Origin: Pseudoalteromonas ulvae UL12
GTDB taxonomy: Bacteria; Pseudomonadota; Gammaproteobacteria; Enterobacterales; Alteromonadaceae
Reading direction: 5' to 3'
Length of the DNA: 64,000 nucleotides
Assembly (NCBI RefSeq): GCF_014925405.1
Contig: NZ_AQHJ01000023.1
Location: 186,001 to 250,000 of the forward strand
Shown: positions 9,253-18,084 of the stretch, piece by piece
Position numbering within the stretch: position 1 is the stretch's first letter
Layout of the letters: every line of letters starts with the position of its first letter
Program-made: the position numbers and the translations under genes
Notes under the pieces: generated by a model
What the model was told of the DNA's origin: nothing
Seen by the model: only the letters and a program-made list of their open reading frames with translations
Databases searched by the model: none

Positions 9253-11040
9253 CTAATGCTGATTTGATTGTGCCCGCCACAACGCCGCGTACGCGCCATT
9301 TTGCGCTAGTAACTGGGTGTGGGTTCCTTGCTCTTTTAATTGACCTTGATCCAAAAATAAAATCGCATCAGCATCAATAATGGTCGATAAACGGTGTGCG
9401 ATCACTAATGTAGTGCGCCCTTTTGAAACAGATTGTAGCGTTGCCATAATCGCGGCTTCATTGTGGCTATCAAGTGAAGATGTCGCTTCATCGAAAATGA
9501 ATATTGCGGAGTTTTTTAATAACGTACGTGCAATGGCTACACGTTGCTTTTCGCCGCCCGATAACTTCAACCCTCGCTCACCAACTTCGGTATTAACTCC
9601 TTCGGGTAAACTGGCAATAAACTGCGCTAACTGTGCATCTTTTATTGCTTGTAACACGTGTTCATCGCTGGCATTTAGGTTGCCATAACGCACATTTTCT
9701 AAAATGCTGGTATTAAATAACACAGTATCTTGCGGCACAATGCCAATCTGTTGACGAACCGAGTCAAAGGTCAATGATTCAGTTGCTTGGCCATCAATTA
9801 AGATGCGCCCCTGATTTAGATTATAAAAGCAATATAACAACTTAGTGATTGTCGACTTACCCGCGCCGCTTGGCCCGACAATTGCTACTTTTTTACCGCC
9901 AGGTACCACAAAACTGAGATTGTTTAAGATCTCTCGCCCACTTTTATATGAAAAGCATACATTTTCAAAGCGCACCTCCGCTTGTTCAATCGACAAAAGC
10001 TGTGCGTCTTCGGCTTGTTGAACTGGAGATGTTTGCGCTAATAATGAAAACATATTTTCGATATTGGTCAGTGAGCCTTTAATTTCGCGGTATACAAAGC
10101 CAAGAAAATTGAGCGGCATAAACACTTGCATCATAAAGGCATTTACCAGCACAAAATCCCCGATTGTCATCGAACCTTGCTGAACATCAAGCGCTGCAAA
10201 CGCTAGCATGGTTGTCATCGATAAAGCGATGATTAACGCCTGACCACCATTGAGGGTGAATAAAGACAAACGATTATTTCGTCTTGCTGTTTCCCAATCT
10301 GATAGCGCCTGATCATAGGATTGTTCTTCATGGCGCTCGTTATTGAAATATTTGACCGTTTCAAAATTCAATAAACTATCCAGCGCTCTGGAATTTGACA
10401 AATTATCAGCCTGATTGGCATCACGAATAAACTTTAACCGCCAATTAGTGACTTTGACGGTAAAGAGCACATACGCAAATACCGCCAGTGCAATGACCAA
10501 CGCATATTTAATACCGTAGTTGTAAGACAAAATGCCAATTACAAACGCCAACTCGATTAAAGTTGGGCCAATGTTAAAGACAAAAAAGCGCATCACAAAG
10601 CTGATCCCTGAAACCCCTCGCTCGATATCGCGAGCAAGGCCGCCGGTTTTACGTGATAAATGAAACTCTAAATCAAGATGGTGAATATGCGAAAAGACCT
10701 GTAAACCAATCCGGCGCATTGCACGCTCAGTCACTCGGCCAAACAACATATCTCGTAGTTCAGAAAAAACCACATTGGCAAAACGTACGAGCCCATACGC
10801 TGCAACCAGAGCAAGCGGAACACTTAATAAGGCAATCTGCTGCTCATGTTCACCATTGAGAGCATCAACGGTGTATTTAAGAATAAATGGCAGCAGAACA
10901 CTGGCTAACTTGGCACTGAGTAAACAAACAAATGCAAAAATAATCCGTTGTTTGTATTCGAGTAGATACGGCCAAACTTTTTTAAACACACTGATATTAA
11001 AACTATCATTTTCATTGGGGGTACTAAAACCTCGGCGCAT
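9253..11040 (-). CDS. Atm1-type ABC exporter (fused permease-ATPase)
   Basis: 595 residues. The first 310 or so form the six-helix exporter domain, starting FKKVWPYLLEYKQRIIFAF, with the Atm1-like stretch GFVYREIKGSLTNIENMF before the ATPase. The nucleotide-binding domain is complete: Walker A GPSGAGKST, Q-loop QQIGIVPQDTVLF, signature LSGGEKQRVAIART, Walker B IFIFDEATSSLD and switch IAHRLST. Bacterial and mitochondrial Atm1/ABCB7 proteins export glutathione-linked compounds and some complexed metals. The protein is a half-transporter and should act as a homodimer in the inner membrane. It stands alone, divergent from the Ap4A phosphorylase-like gene with about 150 bp between them. The exact substrate is not readable. 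Confidence 0.9.
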   Translation of the reverse strand: MRRGFSTPNENDSFNISVFKKVWPYLLEYKQRIIFAFVCLLSAKLASVLLPFILKYTVDALNGEHEQQIALLSVPLALVAAYGLVRFANVVFSELRDMLFGRVTERAMRRIGLQVFSHIHHLDLEFHLSRKTGGLARDIERGVSGISFVMRFFVFNIGPTLIELAFVIGILSYNYGIKYALVIALAVFAYVLFTVKVTNWRLKFIRDANQADNLSNSRALDSLLNFETVKYFNNERHEEQSYDQALSDWETARRNNRLSLFTLNGGQALIIALSMTTMLAFAALDVQQGSMTIGDFVLVNAFMMQVFMPLNFLGFVYREIKGSLTNIENMFSLLAQTSPVQQAEDAQLLSIEQAEVRFENVCFSYKSGREILNNLSFVVPGGKKVAIVGPSGAGKSTITKLLYCFYNLNQGRILIDGQATESLTFDSVRQQIGIVPQDTVLFNTSILENVRYGNLNASDEHVLQAIKDAQLAQFIASLPEGVNTEVGERGLKLSGGEKQRVAIARTLLKNSAIFIFDEATSSLDSHNEAAIMATLQSVSKGRTTLVIAHRLSTIIDADAILFLDQGQLKEQGTHTQLLAQNGAYAALWRAQSNQH

Positions 11041-11189
11041 ATCAACCTACTTGTGAATAACCAACGCAACAGCCTGCTGTCTCAAATCGCAGTCTAACCT
11101 GTTTATTGAAATTTGCATGACATCATTTTATTTATGCGCATTATCAAGTATTTTGATTACAAATACAGCTTGGTGAATAAGGAAGTGTC

Positions 11190-11981
11190 ATGATTTGGCA
11201 AAAAGCAGGCAATGTGATTGAAAAAGCGCGAAAAACCGGCGCATTACACCCTATCAGTGCCACGACCATTGAACATGAAGTCCATAATGTTCACTTTACC
11301 TATCACCTTCGAAACCAGCTGGCTGAAAAAAAACCTCATCAACTCACCCAAACCAGTAACCCGTTTTTGCCTCACGAAGCAGCAATGTTTGTGGACTCTT
11401 TAGGTGACAATCACAAAGTCTTGTTGAATAAATTTCCTGTGCTATCACCTCACCTTTTAGTCTGTAGCAATACCTTTATTAACCAAAGCCAGGCACTCAC
11501 TGAATCAGATTTAAACGCATGGCATGATGTGCTCAGCGAAAACAACGCCTCACAAACAAATACACACCGATTAGGTTTTTTTAATTCTGCGCCTACCGCT
11601 GGTGCGAGTCAGCCACACCGTCATATGCAAGTAATCGAAGTTCAGCACCCTTTAACTCCCTTTATGGAAGCCTTTCAACAATGGTTACCAAACAAAACAC
11701 TGAGTCTTCGCTACTCAAGCCCTATGCAGTTATATCAAGCCTACCAAGAGGCGTTACAACGTTTGTCATTATTGCACCCAGATCAGGACACTTCGCCTCA
11801 TAATATTTTATTAACCGAGCATAATATCTGGTTGATCCCACGTTCTGATGTGCAATATTTGGGAATTTATGCCAATGGCTTGAACTTTTCTGGGCATTTT
11901 TTATTAAAAGATCAAACGCAACTTGACTGGTTAAAAACGCAAAATCCCTTTGATATTCTGGCAAAGTTAATAAAAGTATAA
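11190..11981 (+). CDS. Ap4A phosphorylase (ATP adenylyltransferase)-like HIT-superfamily protein
   Basis: 263 residues. The diagnostic stretch is FFNSAPTAGASQPHRHMQVI, matching the HxHxQ nucleotide-binding loop of APA1/APA2-type Ap4A phosphorylases, preceded by NPFLPHEAAMFV and LLNKFPVLSPHLLVC, where the family handles the diadenosine substrate. The C-terminal part (SPHNILLTEHNIWLIPRS) fits the ATP-adenylyltransferase C-terminal domain. Expected reaction: phosphorolysis of Ap4A to ATP and ADP in the cytoplasm. It is monocistronic as far as can be seen, divergent from the ABC exporter. Start ATG at 11190 is preceded by AAGGAAGTGTC, a good ribosome binding site. Confidence 0.82.
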   Translation: MIWQKAGNVIEKARKTGALHPISATTIEHEVHNVHFTYHLRNQLAEKKPHQLTQTSNPFLPHEAAMFVDSLGDNHKVLLNKFPVLSPHLLVCSNTFINQSQALTESDLNAWHDVLSENNASQTNTHRLGFFNSAPTAGASQPHRHMQVIEVQHPLTPFMEAFQQWLPNKTLSLRYSSPMQLYQAYQEALQRLSLLHPDQDTSPHNILLTEHNIWLIPRSDVQYLGIYANGLNFSGHFLLKDQTQLDWLKTQNPFDILAKLIKV

Positions 11982-12091
11982 TCATTCAGGTACGCGCAGC
12001 GCAGTGAAAATACGCCCGTCATGCATCTAAAGCTTTTCCTCAATGGGCTGTCTATGTATACTGCTAGGATGCTTTTTGTCTGACCGGCCCG

Positions 12092-12131
12092 ATTTTTATG
12101 CAGTTTTATTGAATACTATTTGCATAAAAAT
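12092..12131. promoter_or_regulatory. Long perfect dyad before the POT transporter
   Basis: ATTTTTATGCA at 12092-12102 is repeated as TGCATAAAAAT at 12121-12131 with 18 bases between, 123 bases upstream of the POT gene start. An 11-bp perfect arm in the 273-base spacer is more than chance would readily give. The loop contains TTGAATACTATT. It could be a regulator operator or a leader RNA hairpin. The remaining spacer shows no ORF or RNA gene that I recognise. Confidence 0.45.
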
Positions 12132-12254
12132 GGGAGGTTTTGACGCCAAGTCATACACATGGCCACCCGTTCACGTTGCGTTCATCCGAACACTCAACGA
12201 AACATAACAATATTAATAACGGCCGCAACGATAGTATTAATTAGGAAGTTAACA

Positions 12255-13682
12255 ATGAGTTCAATTCCAAAAACAGGCGACTTTTTAGGTCATCCTAAAG
12301 GTTTATTCCTGTTATTCGGTACCGAAATGTGGGAGCGTTTTGGTTATTACGGTATGCGTGCCATCTTGGTACTTTATCTAGTTGCTATTACCCAAGAAGG
12401 TGGATTCGGCTGGAGCAATGCAGATGCGTTAAGCTTATATGGTACATTTACCATGGCCGTTTATATTACCCCACTGTTTGGTGGATGGTTAGCCGATAAC
12501 GTCATCGGTCAACGTAAAGCCATCATTTTTGGTGGTCTTCTTATGGCTGCTGGTCACTTTACTATGGGTATCCCACACGCGATGCTTGGTGGCCAAGAAG
12601 AAAATGTTTTTTATATCGGTTTAGCACTTTTATGTTTAGGTAACGGTTTATTCAAACCAAACATCTCAACCATGGTGGGTGATTTATACCAAGAAGGCGA
12701 TCAACGCCGTGATGGTGCGTTCACTATTTTCTACATGGGTATCAATATCGGTGGTGCACTAGGTCCTTTAGTAGCCGGTTTTGTTGCTTCATCAATGGGT
12801 TGGCAATATGGCTTTATCGCGGCTGGTATCGGTATGGTAATTTCTGTTGCGATGCAAATGGCACTCAGCAACAAATATTTAGGTGATATCGGTGTGTTGC
12901 CTGCCGCGAAACTTGCTCAGCAGCAATCAACGTCAGGTACAAAAGAGCCATTAACAAAAGTTGAAATGGATCGCATCAAAGTTATTTTCACTATGAGTGT
13001 ATTTAGTATCATTTTCTGGATGGGCTTTGAGCAAGCCGGCGGTTTAATGAACTTATTTGCTAACGATTACACAAACCGCGTATTAATGGGCTTTGAAATT
13101 CCAGCATCGTGGTTCCAATCACTTAATTCATTGTTCATCATTATTTTTGCACCTATGGTTGCCGTAGTGTGGTTAAAGCTTGATAAACGCGAGCCGAATT
13201 CACCAGTGAAGTTTGCAATTGCACTCGTATTTCTAGCCCTTGGTTTCTTAACTATGGTACTTGCACTTGCTACACAAGGCCAAGGTGAGCACTTACAAAT
13301 CAGCATGATGTGGCTAGTACTGTTCTATTTATTCCATACATTAGGTGAGCTGTGTTTATCACCAATTGGTTTATCTATGGTCAGTAAATTAGCACCGCTA
13401 CGTTTAGCATCACTATTAATGGGTATTTGGTTCCTATGTACAGCTATCGCGAATAAGATTGCTGGATTTGTAGGTTCTTACCTAGGTGAAGGTGAAGAAG
13501 CGCTTGGCAATGCGATGGGGATTTTCATTGGCTTAGGTGCCACTGCACTCATCTCTGCTGTTGCTATGTACTTACTGAGCGACCGCTTAGTGATTTGGAT
13601 GCATGGCGCTGAAGGCCCGCAAGAAATCAAATCTGAAGAACATATTTTAGCTGAAGAGCTTGAAGTGACTGCTTCTCGTTAA
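12255..13682 (+). CDS. POT/PTR2 family proton-dependent di/tripeptide transporter
   Basis: 475 residues from the ATG at 12255, which has GGAAG eight bases upstream; a longer open frame back to 12159 lacks both family similarity and a ribosome binding site and is rejected. The protein begins MSSIPKTGDFLGHPKGLF and carries the POT signature EMWERFGYYGMRAILVLYL (the ExxER region) plus NGLFKPNISTMVGDLY and FTIFYMGINIGGALGPLVAG. Twelve to fourteen membrane helices are expected. It imports di- and tripeptides with protons across the inner membrane. Many exported and cytoplasmic peptidases are encoded elsewhere in the window, so peptide use fits this organism. A strong terminator follows. Confidence 0.95.
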   Translation: MSSIPKTGDFLGHPKGLFLLFGTEMWERFGYYGMRAILVLYLVAITQEGGFGWSNADALSLYGTFTMAVYITPLFGGWLADNVIGQRKAIIFGGLLMAAGHFTMGIPHAMLGGQEENVFYIGLALLCLGNGLFKPNISTMVGDLYQEGDQRRDGAFTIFYMGINIGGALGPLVAGFVASSMGWQYGFIAAGIGMVISVAMQMALSNKYLGDIGVLPAAKLAQQQSTSGTKEPLTKVEMDRIKVIFTMSVFSIIFWMGFEQAGGLMNLFANDYTNRVLMGFEIPASWFQSLNSLFIIIFAPMVAVVWLKLDKREPNSPVKFAIALVFLALGFLTMVLALATQGQGEHLQISMMWLVLFYLFHTLGELCLSPIGLSMVSKLAPLRLASLLMGIWFLCTAIANKIAGFVGSYLGEGEEALGNAMGIFIGLGATALISAVAMYLLSDRLVIWMHGAEGPQEIKSEEHILAEELEVTASR

Positions 13683-13698
13683 TTTAGCGAATGACACT

Positions 13699-13734
13699 AA
13701 AAAGGCTTGTTATCCTCGATAACAAGCCTTTTTT
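13699..13734 (+). terminator. Rho-independent terminator after the POT gene
   Basis: GGCTTGTTATC at 13704-13714 pairs perfectly with GATAACAAGCC at 13718-13728 across a CTC loop, followed by six T. It begins 16 bases after the POT stop. Confidence 0.95.
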
Positions 13735-13819
13735 AATCTCTCTTTTTTACTCAATGTTCTCGTGTCGAATTGACACTCAACACATCACTCGCCTAGTAAG
13801 CCTATAAAAAACACATTTT

Positions 13820-13837
13820 TGTATTTAAAAGTTTACA
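13820..13837 (+). promoter_or_regulatory. TyrR-box-like site (distal) upstream of hppD
   Basis: TGTATTTAAAAGTTTACA fits the TyrR box TGTAAA-N6-TTTACA with mismatches only at positions 5 and 6. The essential G and C at positions 2 and 17 and the whole right half are kept. It lies about 390 bases before the hppD start, inside a 543-base spacer (13683-14225) that otherwise holds the POT terminator, a second box and AT-rich sequence without an ORF. Confidence 0.5.
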
Positions 13838-14090
13838 GTTGAAATATAAATTTTGCGTCAATAGTCTCTATTTGTGTACTCACATTCCTTCATTTTGACC
13901 TTCAAAGAACCGTTTTCAAAAAATAAAAATAACCATTTTAATTCAAATACTTAAAATCAAATTTAAACTTATTTTATTCTGTTCGATGGTTAGTGGCTTA
14001 AACTGTTCGCAGAATTTAAGGCCATTTAATGCATCAATTCGAGCATGGCTCCTTAGCAACTTCTGAGTCACATTTGCAACGCAATCAGAA

Positions 14091-14108
14091 TGTCCTATTA
14101 AATTTACA
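14091..14108 (+). promoter_or_regulatory. TyrR-box-like site (proximal) upstream of hppD
   Basis: TGTCCTATTAAATTTACA again keeps TGT-N12-ACA and a perfect TTTACA right half. It lies 118 bases before the hppD start. Two boxes of the same 18-base form in one spacer before a tyrosine-catabolism gene support control by TyrR/PhhR, which is established for this pathway in other gammaproteobacteria. Confidence 0.55.
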
Positions 14109-14225
14109 AATCACCTTTTAGCTAAATCACATGCCCCTCTTCCACTTATTCTCGGAATGATTAATTATCCGCTCAACAGCAAGTAACACAGCGCAACTAT
14201 CAGCGCACTTTACGGAGTACTTAAC

Positions 14226-15272
14226 ATGAGCGAAGTAATTAACCCTTTAGGTCTAGTGGGCATCGAATTCACAGAATACGCCACACCAGATGCGGATTAC
14301 ATGGAAAAGGTATTTACTGATTTTGGTTTTTCTAAATTAAAAACCTTCAAAGGTAAAGACATCGTTTATTTCAACCAGAATGACATTCACTTTTTACTAA
14401 ACAATGAGCGTGAAGGTTTCTCTGCTGAGTTTGCAAAAAGTCATGGCCCAGCCATTTGCTCAATGGGCTGGCGTGTAGAAGATGCACAAAAAGCATTTGA
14501 AGTAGCAGTAGAGCGCGGCGCAAAACCAGCGACCGATTCTGCTCACAAAGATTTACCTTACCCAGCCATTTACGGCATTGGTGATAGCTTAATTTACTTT
14601 ATCGATGTATTTGGTGATAAAGGCTCTATCTTTGAGAATGATTTCGAAGATCTCGCTGAGCAAAACATTGTTGCTGATAAAGGCTTCCTACGTATCGATC
14701 ACCTTACTAACAATGTTTATAAAGGCACAATGGAAACTTGGGCTAACTTTTATAAAAATGTATTTGGCTTTACAGAAGTTCGCTACTTCGACATTAAAGG
14801 CGCAAAAACAGCGTTGCTTTCTTATGCGCTTAAGTCACCATGTGGCACCTTCTCTATTCCAATTAATGAAGGTAAAGACAACAATAATAACCAAATCGAT
14901 GAGTACTTAAACGAGTACAATGGTCCAGGTGTACAGCATTTAGCATTCTTAACCAATGACTTAGTAAGCTCATTAGATAAATTAGACAAATCAACTATTG
15001 CGACATTGGATATCATTCCTGAGTACTACGACACTATTTTTGACCGTGTACCTTGGGTAAAAGAAGATAAAGAAAAAATTAAAGAGCACCAGATTCTAGT
15101 TGATAGCCAAAGTGAAGATTGTTACTTACTACAGATTTTCTCTAAAAACTTATTTGGCCCAATCTTTATTGAAATGATCCAACGTGTTGATGATGGCGGT
15201 TTTGGTGAAGGTAATTTCCAAGCCTTATTTGAATCAATCGAACGTGATCAAGAACGCCGCGGCGTTCTATAA
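14226..15272 (+). CDS. hppD: 4-hydroxyphenylpyruvate dioxygenase
   Basis: 348 residues, the usual bacterial length, opening MSEVINPLGLVGIEFTEYA. It is a two-domain VOC-fold enzyme. The Fe(II) ligands are readable as H159 (LRIDHLTNNV), H238 (GPGVQHLAFLTND) and E316 (GPIFIEMIQR), and the C-terminal GFGEGNFQALFESIE helix that closes the active site is intact. It converts 4-hydroxyphenylpyruvate to homogentisate in the cytoplasm, the second step of tyrosine breakdown. A good ribosome binding site (ACGGAG) precedes the ATG. fahA follows 138 bp downstream and is probably co-transcribed. Two TyrR-box-like sites lie upstream. Neither homogentisate dioxygenase nor maleylacetoacetate isomerase is encoded nearby. 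Confidence 0.97.
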   Translation: MSEVINPLGLVGIEFTEYATPDADYMEKVFTDFGFSKLKTFKGKDIVYFNQNDIHFLLNNEREGFSAEFAKSHGPAICSMGWRVEDAQKAFEVAVERGAKPATDSAHKDLPYPAIYGIGDSLIYFIDVFGDKGSIFENDFEDLAEQNIVADKGFLRIDHLTNNVYKGTMETWANFYKNVFGFTEVRYFDIKGAKTALLSYALKSPCGTFSIPINEGKDNNNNQIDEYLNEYNGPGVQHLAFLTNDLVSSLDKLDKSTIATLDIIPEYYDTIFDRVPWVKEDKEKIKEHQILVDSQSEDCYLLQIFSKNLFGPIFIEMIQRVDDGGFGEGNFQALFESIERDQERRGVL

Positions 15273-15301
15273 TTAGCCCTCGGTTAATTTATTCACATTA
15301 A

Positions 15302-15328
15302 GCAGTGGCATTTTTGCCCTGCTTTTTC
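15302..15328 (+). terminator. Weak hairpin between hppD and fahA
   Basis: AGCAGTGGCATTTTTGCCCTGC folds with one bulge (GCAG.GGC against GCCCTGC) and is followed by five T. It may act as a partial terminator that lowers fahA expression, or as an RNA-processing hairpin. Not strong enough to separate the two genes. Confidence 0.4.
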
Positions 15329-15410
15329 TGTATTGGTCTTTAAAAAATTTTAATCGGCACCATGTGTACTATCAGACTTGCCGATTGTGCATCGCACCCA
15401 AGGAAATACA

Positions 15411-16724
15411 ATGAATTTAATCAATGAAACACACGATATAAACTTAACAAGCTGGGTTGAATCAGCCAATCAAGCCAATATCGACTTCCCAATCCAAAAC
15501 TTACCATTTGCGGTTTTTCGTCGTAAAAACAGCAATGAAGAATTTCGCGGTGGCGTAGCAATTGGCGATCAGGTGCTTGATCTTAATGTTGTTGCGACAG
15601 CAAATATTTTCAATGGCCTTGCGCAAGAAGCCGTCGTTGCAGCAAACGCACCCGCTCTAAATGAGTTTATGGGGATGGGTCAAGAATATTGGTCAGCGTT
15701 GCGTTTGGCGTTATCACAGGCTCTTCGCGCAGGCAGTGAGCATCAACACGCTCTTGCTGACGCATTAGTGGCGCAATCAGACATCGAATTTAGCATGCCG
15801 TGTCACATCGGTGATTACACTGATTTTTACACCTCTATTTATCATGCAACAGCTGTGGGCCGTTTATTTCGCCCAGATAACCCACTGTTACCAAATTACA
15901 AATGGGTGCCTATTGGCTACCATGGCCGTGCTTCTTCGATTGATGTTTCTGGTCAAGTATTCCATCGTCCAAACGGTCAAACTAAAGCACCTGATGCTGA
16001 AGTCCCATCATTTGGCCCATGTAAACGCCTTGATTATGAACTAGAACTTGGCATTTACTTAGGAAAAGGCAATGCACTGGGCGATGCGATTAGTATCAGC
16101 AATGCTGAAAACCATGTATTTGGATTTTGTGTCTTTAATGACTGGTCGGCACGTGATTTACAAGCATGGGAATACCAACCATTAGGGCCATTCTTAGCCA
16201 AAAACTTCGCCTCAACTGTATCACCTTGGATTGTAACCACTGAAGCGCTTGCGCCGTATCGTACCTGCTGGACACGTGATGAAAATGATCCGCAGCCAAT
16301 GGATTATCTCGAGTCAGCTCATAACCGTGAAGCAGGTGCGTTTGATATTCAAATGGATGTATTACTTGAATCTGAAAAAATGCGCGCTGATGGCACACCT
16401 GCGTGCAAACTTTCTGAGTCTAGCTTTAAGCACTCTTACTGGACAGTGGCACAAATGGTGACACACCATACAGTCAACGGCTGTAACTTCTTACCAGGTG
16501 ACATGCTAGGCTCTGGCACACAATCAGGCCCAGATCACGAAGAAGCTGGCTCAATGCTTGAGCTATCTCGTGGTGGTAAAGAAAGCATCACACTTGCTAA
16601 TGGTGAAACACGCACCTTCCTCAACGATGGTGACAAAGTGATCATGCGCGGTTGGTGTGAAAAAGAAGGCTTCAATCGCATTGGCTTAGGCTTTGTAGAA
16701 GGCACTATCTTACCCGCTAAGTAA
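15411..16724 (+). CDS. fahA: Fumarylacetoacetase
   Basis: 437 residues from ATG 15411, which has AAGGAAATACA before it; an upstream in-frame extension to 15378 is not needed. The N-terminal FAH domain (LPFAVFRRKN) is followed by the catalytic region DYTDFYTSIYHATAVGRLF, with metal ligand D138 and catalytic-type H145 spaced as in mammalian FAH, then VPIGYHGRASSI, DYELELGIYLG and FNDWSARDLQAWEYQPLGPF. It splits fumarylacetoacetate into fumarate and acetoacetate, the last step of tyrosine/homogentisate breakdown. It is paired with hppD; the two intermediate enzymes must be encoded elsewhere. A terminator follows. Confidence 0.96.
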   Translation: MNLINETHDINLTSWVESANQANIDFPIQNLPFAVFRRKNSNEEFRGGVAIGDQVLDLNVVATANIFNGLAQEAVVAANAPALNEFMGMGQEYWSALRLALSQALRAGSEHQHALADALVAQSDIEFSMPCHIGDYTDFYTSIYHATAVGRLFRPDNPLLPNYKWVPIGYHGRASSIDVSGQVFHRPNGQTKAPDAEVPSFGPCKRLDYELELGIYLGKGNALGDAISISNAENHVFGFCVFNDWSARDLQAWEYQPLGPFLAKNFASTVSPWIVTTEALAPYRTCWTRDENDPQPMDYLESAHNREAGAFDIQMDVLLESEKMRADGTPACKLSESSFKHSYWTVAQMVTHHTVNGCNFLPGDMLGSGTQSGPDHEEAGSMLELSRGGKESITLANGETRTFLNDGDKVIMRGWCEKEGFNRIGLGFVEGTILPAK

Positions 16725-16740
16725 CGTATCTTCTCTTTTA

Positions 16741-16773
16741 TAAAGAGCCCTATTTGGGGCTCTTTATCTTTTT
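16741..16773 (+). terminator. Terminator after fahA
   Basis: AAAGAGCCC at 16742-16750 pairs with GGGCTCTTT at 16757-16765 across a six-base loop, then ATCTTTTTC. It lies 17 bases after the fahA stop. Confidence 0.9.
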
Positions 16774-16854
16774 CATAAGCTCCTAAAAATTAACAAAAAG
16801 TAGATTTTTTGCTAAATTTTGGTATTGTTGGGCAAAAAATAGAACCTTTTTGTA

Positions 16855-18084
16855 ATGCTAAAAACCATAAGCAACTGTTATAGATGGTTATTTCCAGATA
16901 GACAGTTTTTCATACGTCAAAATGGTGCCGTTAAATTTGTCACCTTTTCCAGCTTTTTGCAGTTTCTGCTCGTACTTTTATTGGGCATGGCGATTGCGTG
17001 GGCTGCATTTACCAGTAATCAGTTTTTTAGTCTGCAAAAGACTGTCTCAGAAAAAAATACTACGATTGCTGATATTGAAGCACAATTGACCTCGTTAAAT
17101 CAGTCTTACCAACAAAAACAAGCTGACTTAGAAGCGCGTCTAATGCTCTTAAACCAGCAACAAGACTTAATGAGTAACTTAATTGAATCAATGCCAGGTA
17201 CGTTAGAACCCACTCAAATAGAAGCATCAACTGTTTTAGCACCTCTTCCGGCTGTGGCCAATACTGACAGCGCCTTTACTGAGCAATTACCTGATGATGA
17301 CTCTCAGTTTGTCCCAGATCAAGAGCAAAAACCGCCCAGCACAGATGCAACGCAAGAAGGTGACAACAGCCAAACTCAAGATCAACAAACAAATAATGTA
17401 CTAGAAAAAATGCAACAAACTGATGAACAGCTAGTACTTGTTGATTCTCATTTGGCACAAAGCTTTGATATTATTTTAAATAAAGTACAGCAAAGAAAAC
17501 ACACCCTGCAAACAGCGATGAGTCAATCTGGGCTATCATTCACCATCGACCCCATACTTATTCCTAGCGCTCAAGGTGGCCCGTTATACGATGTTGCTAG
17601 CCATCAATTATCCGATGTGCAACAAATACTGATCACTGAATTACTTGAACTAAAAGAGCTTGAGGCGACGTTATCTGCTGTGCCTAATCAACTGCCTGCT
17701 AAAGACTTTTACATTTCGAGCAGTTTTGGGATCCGAAAAGATCCAATGACTGGCCGTGCTGCGATGCATAAAGGCATCGATTTAGCAGGCTGGCACAAGA
17801 CTAAAATTTTCAGCCCTGCCGATGGAGTGGTCAAACGCGCTGGCAATAACGGCGGCTATGGCCGTTTTATAGAAATAGAACACGCGAATGGCTTTATTAC
17901 TCGATATGGCCATTTGGCAAAAATCAACGTGAAGAAAGGCCAAACAATTAAGCGCGATGATGTAATTGCATTAATGGGCAGCACCGGGCGCAGCACCAGT
18001 ACTCATCTACACTATGAAGTACTGCATAATAATAAACACGTAAATCCACTTAAGTTAACTAAGGCGTTTGCACATGTTCTCTAA
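16855..18084 (+). CDS. Membrane-anchored M23 (LytM) peptidoglycan endopeptidase
   Basis: 409 residues. A single membrane segment lies near 24-46 (FLQFLLVLLLGMAIAWAAF), then a coiled coil of about 60-105 rich in Gln, a low-complexity acidic linker, a second helical stretch, and a C-terminal M23 domain. The zinc site is complete: H305 and D309 in MHKGIDLAG, and H384-L-H386 in STHLHYEVLHNN. It should cut peptide cross-links in the periplasm while held to the inner membrane. Its end overlaps the bactofilin start by 11 bp. M23/bactofilin gene pairs are a known pattern in cell-shape control, where the cytoskeletal protein positions the hydrolase. No strong ribosome binding site is seen before 16855. 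Confidence 0.9.
   Translation: MLKTISNCYRWLFPDRQFFIRQNGAVKFVTFSSFLQFLLVLLLGMAIAWAAFTSNQFFSLQKTVSEKNTTIADIEAQLTSLNQSYQQKQADLEARLMLLNQQQDLMSNLIESMPGTLEPTQIEASTVLAPLPAVANTDSAFTEQLPDDDSQFVPDQEQKPPSTDATQEGDNSQTQDQQTNNVLEKMQQTDEQLVLVDSHLAQSFDIILNKVQQRKHTLQTAMSQSGLSFTIDPILIPSAQGGPLYDVASHQLSDVQQILITELLELKELEATLSAVPNQLPAKDFYISSSFGIRKDPMTGRAAMHKGIDLAGWHKTKIFSPADGVVKRAGNNGGYGRFIEIEHANGFITRYGHLAKINVKKGQTIKRDDVIALMGSTGRSTSTHLHYEVLHNNKHVNPLKLTKAFAHVL

Noticed and set aside
12159..12254. N-terminal extension of the POT transporter
   Set aside because: Residues are not family-like and the ATG at 12255 has a proper ribosome binding site and the expected N-terminus.
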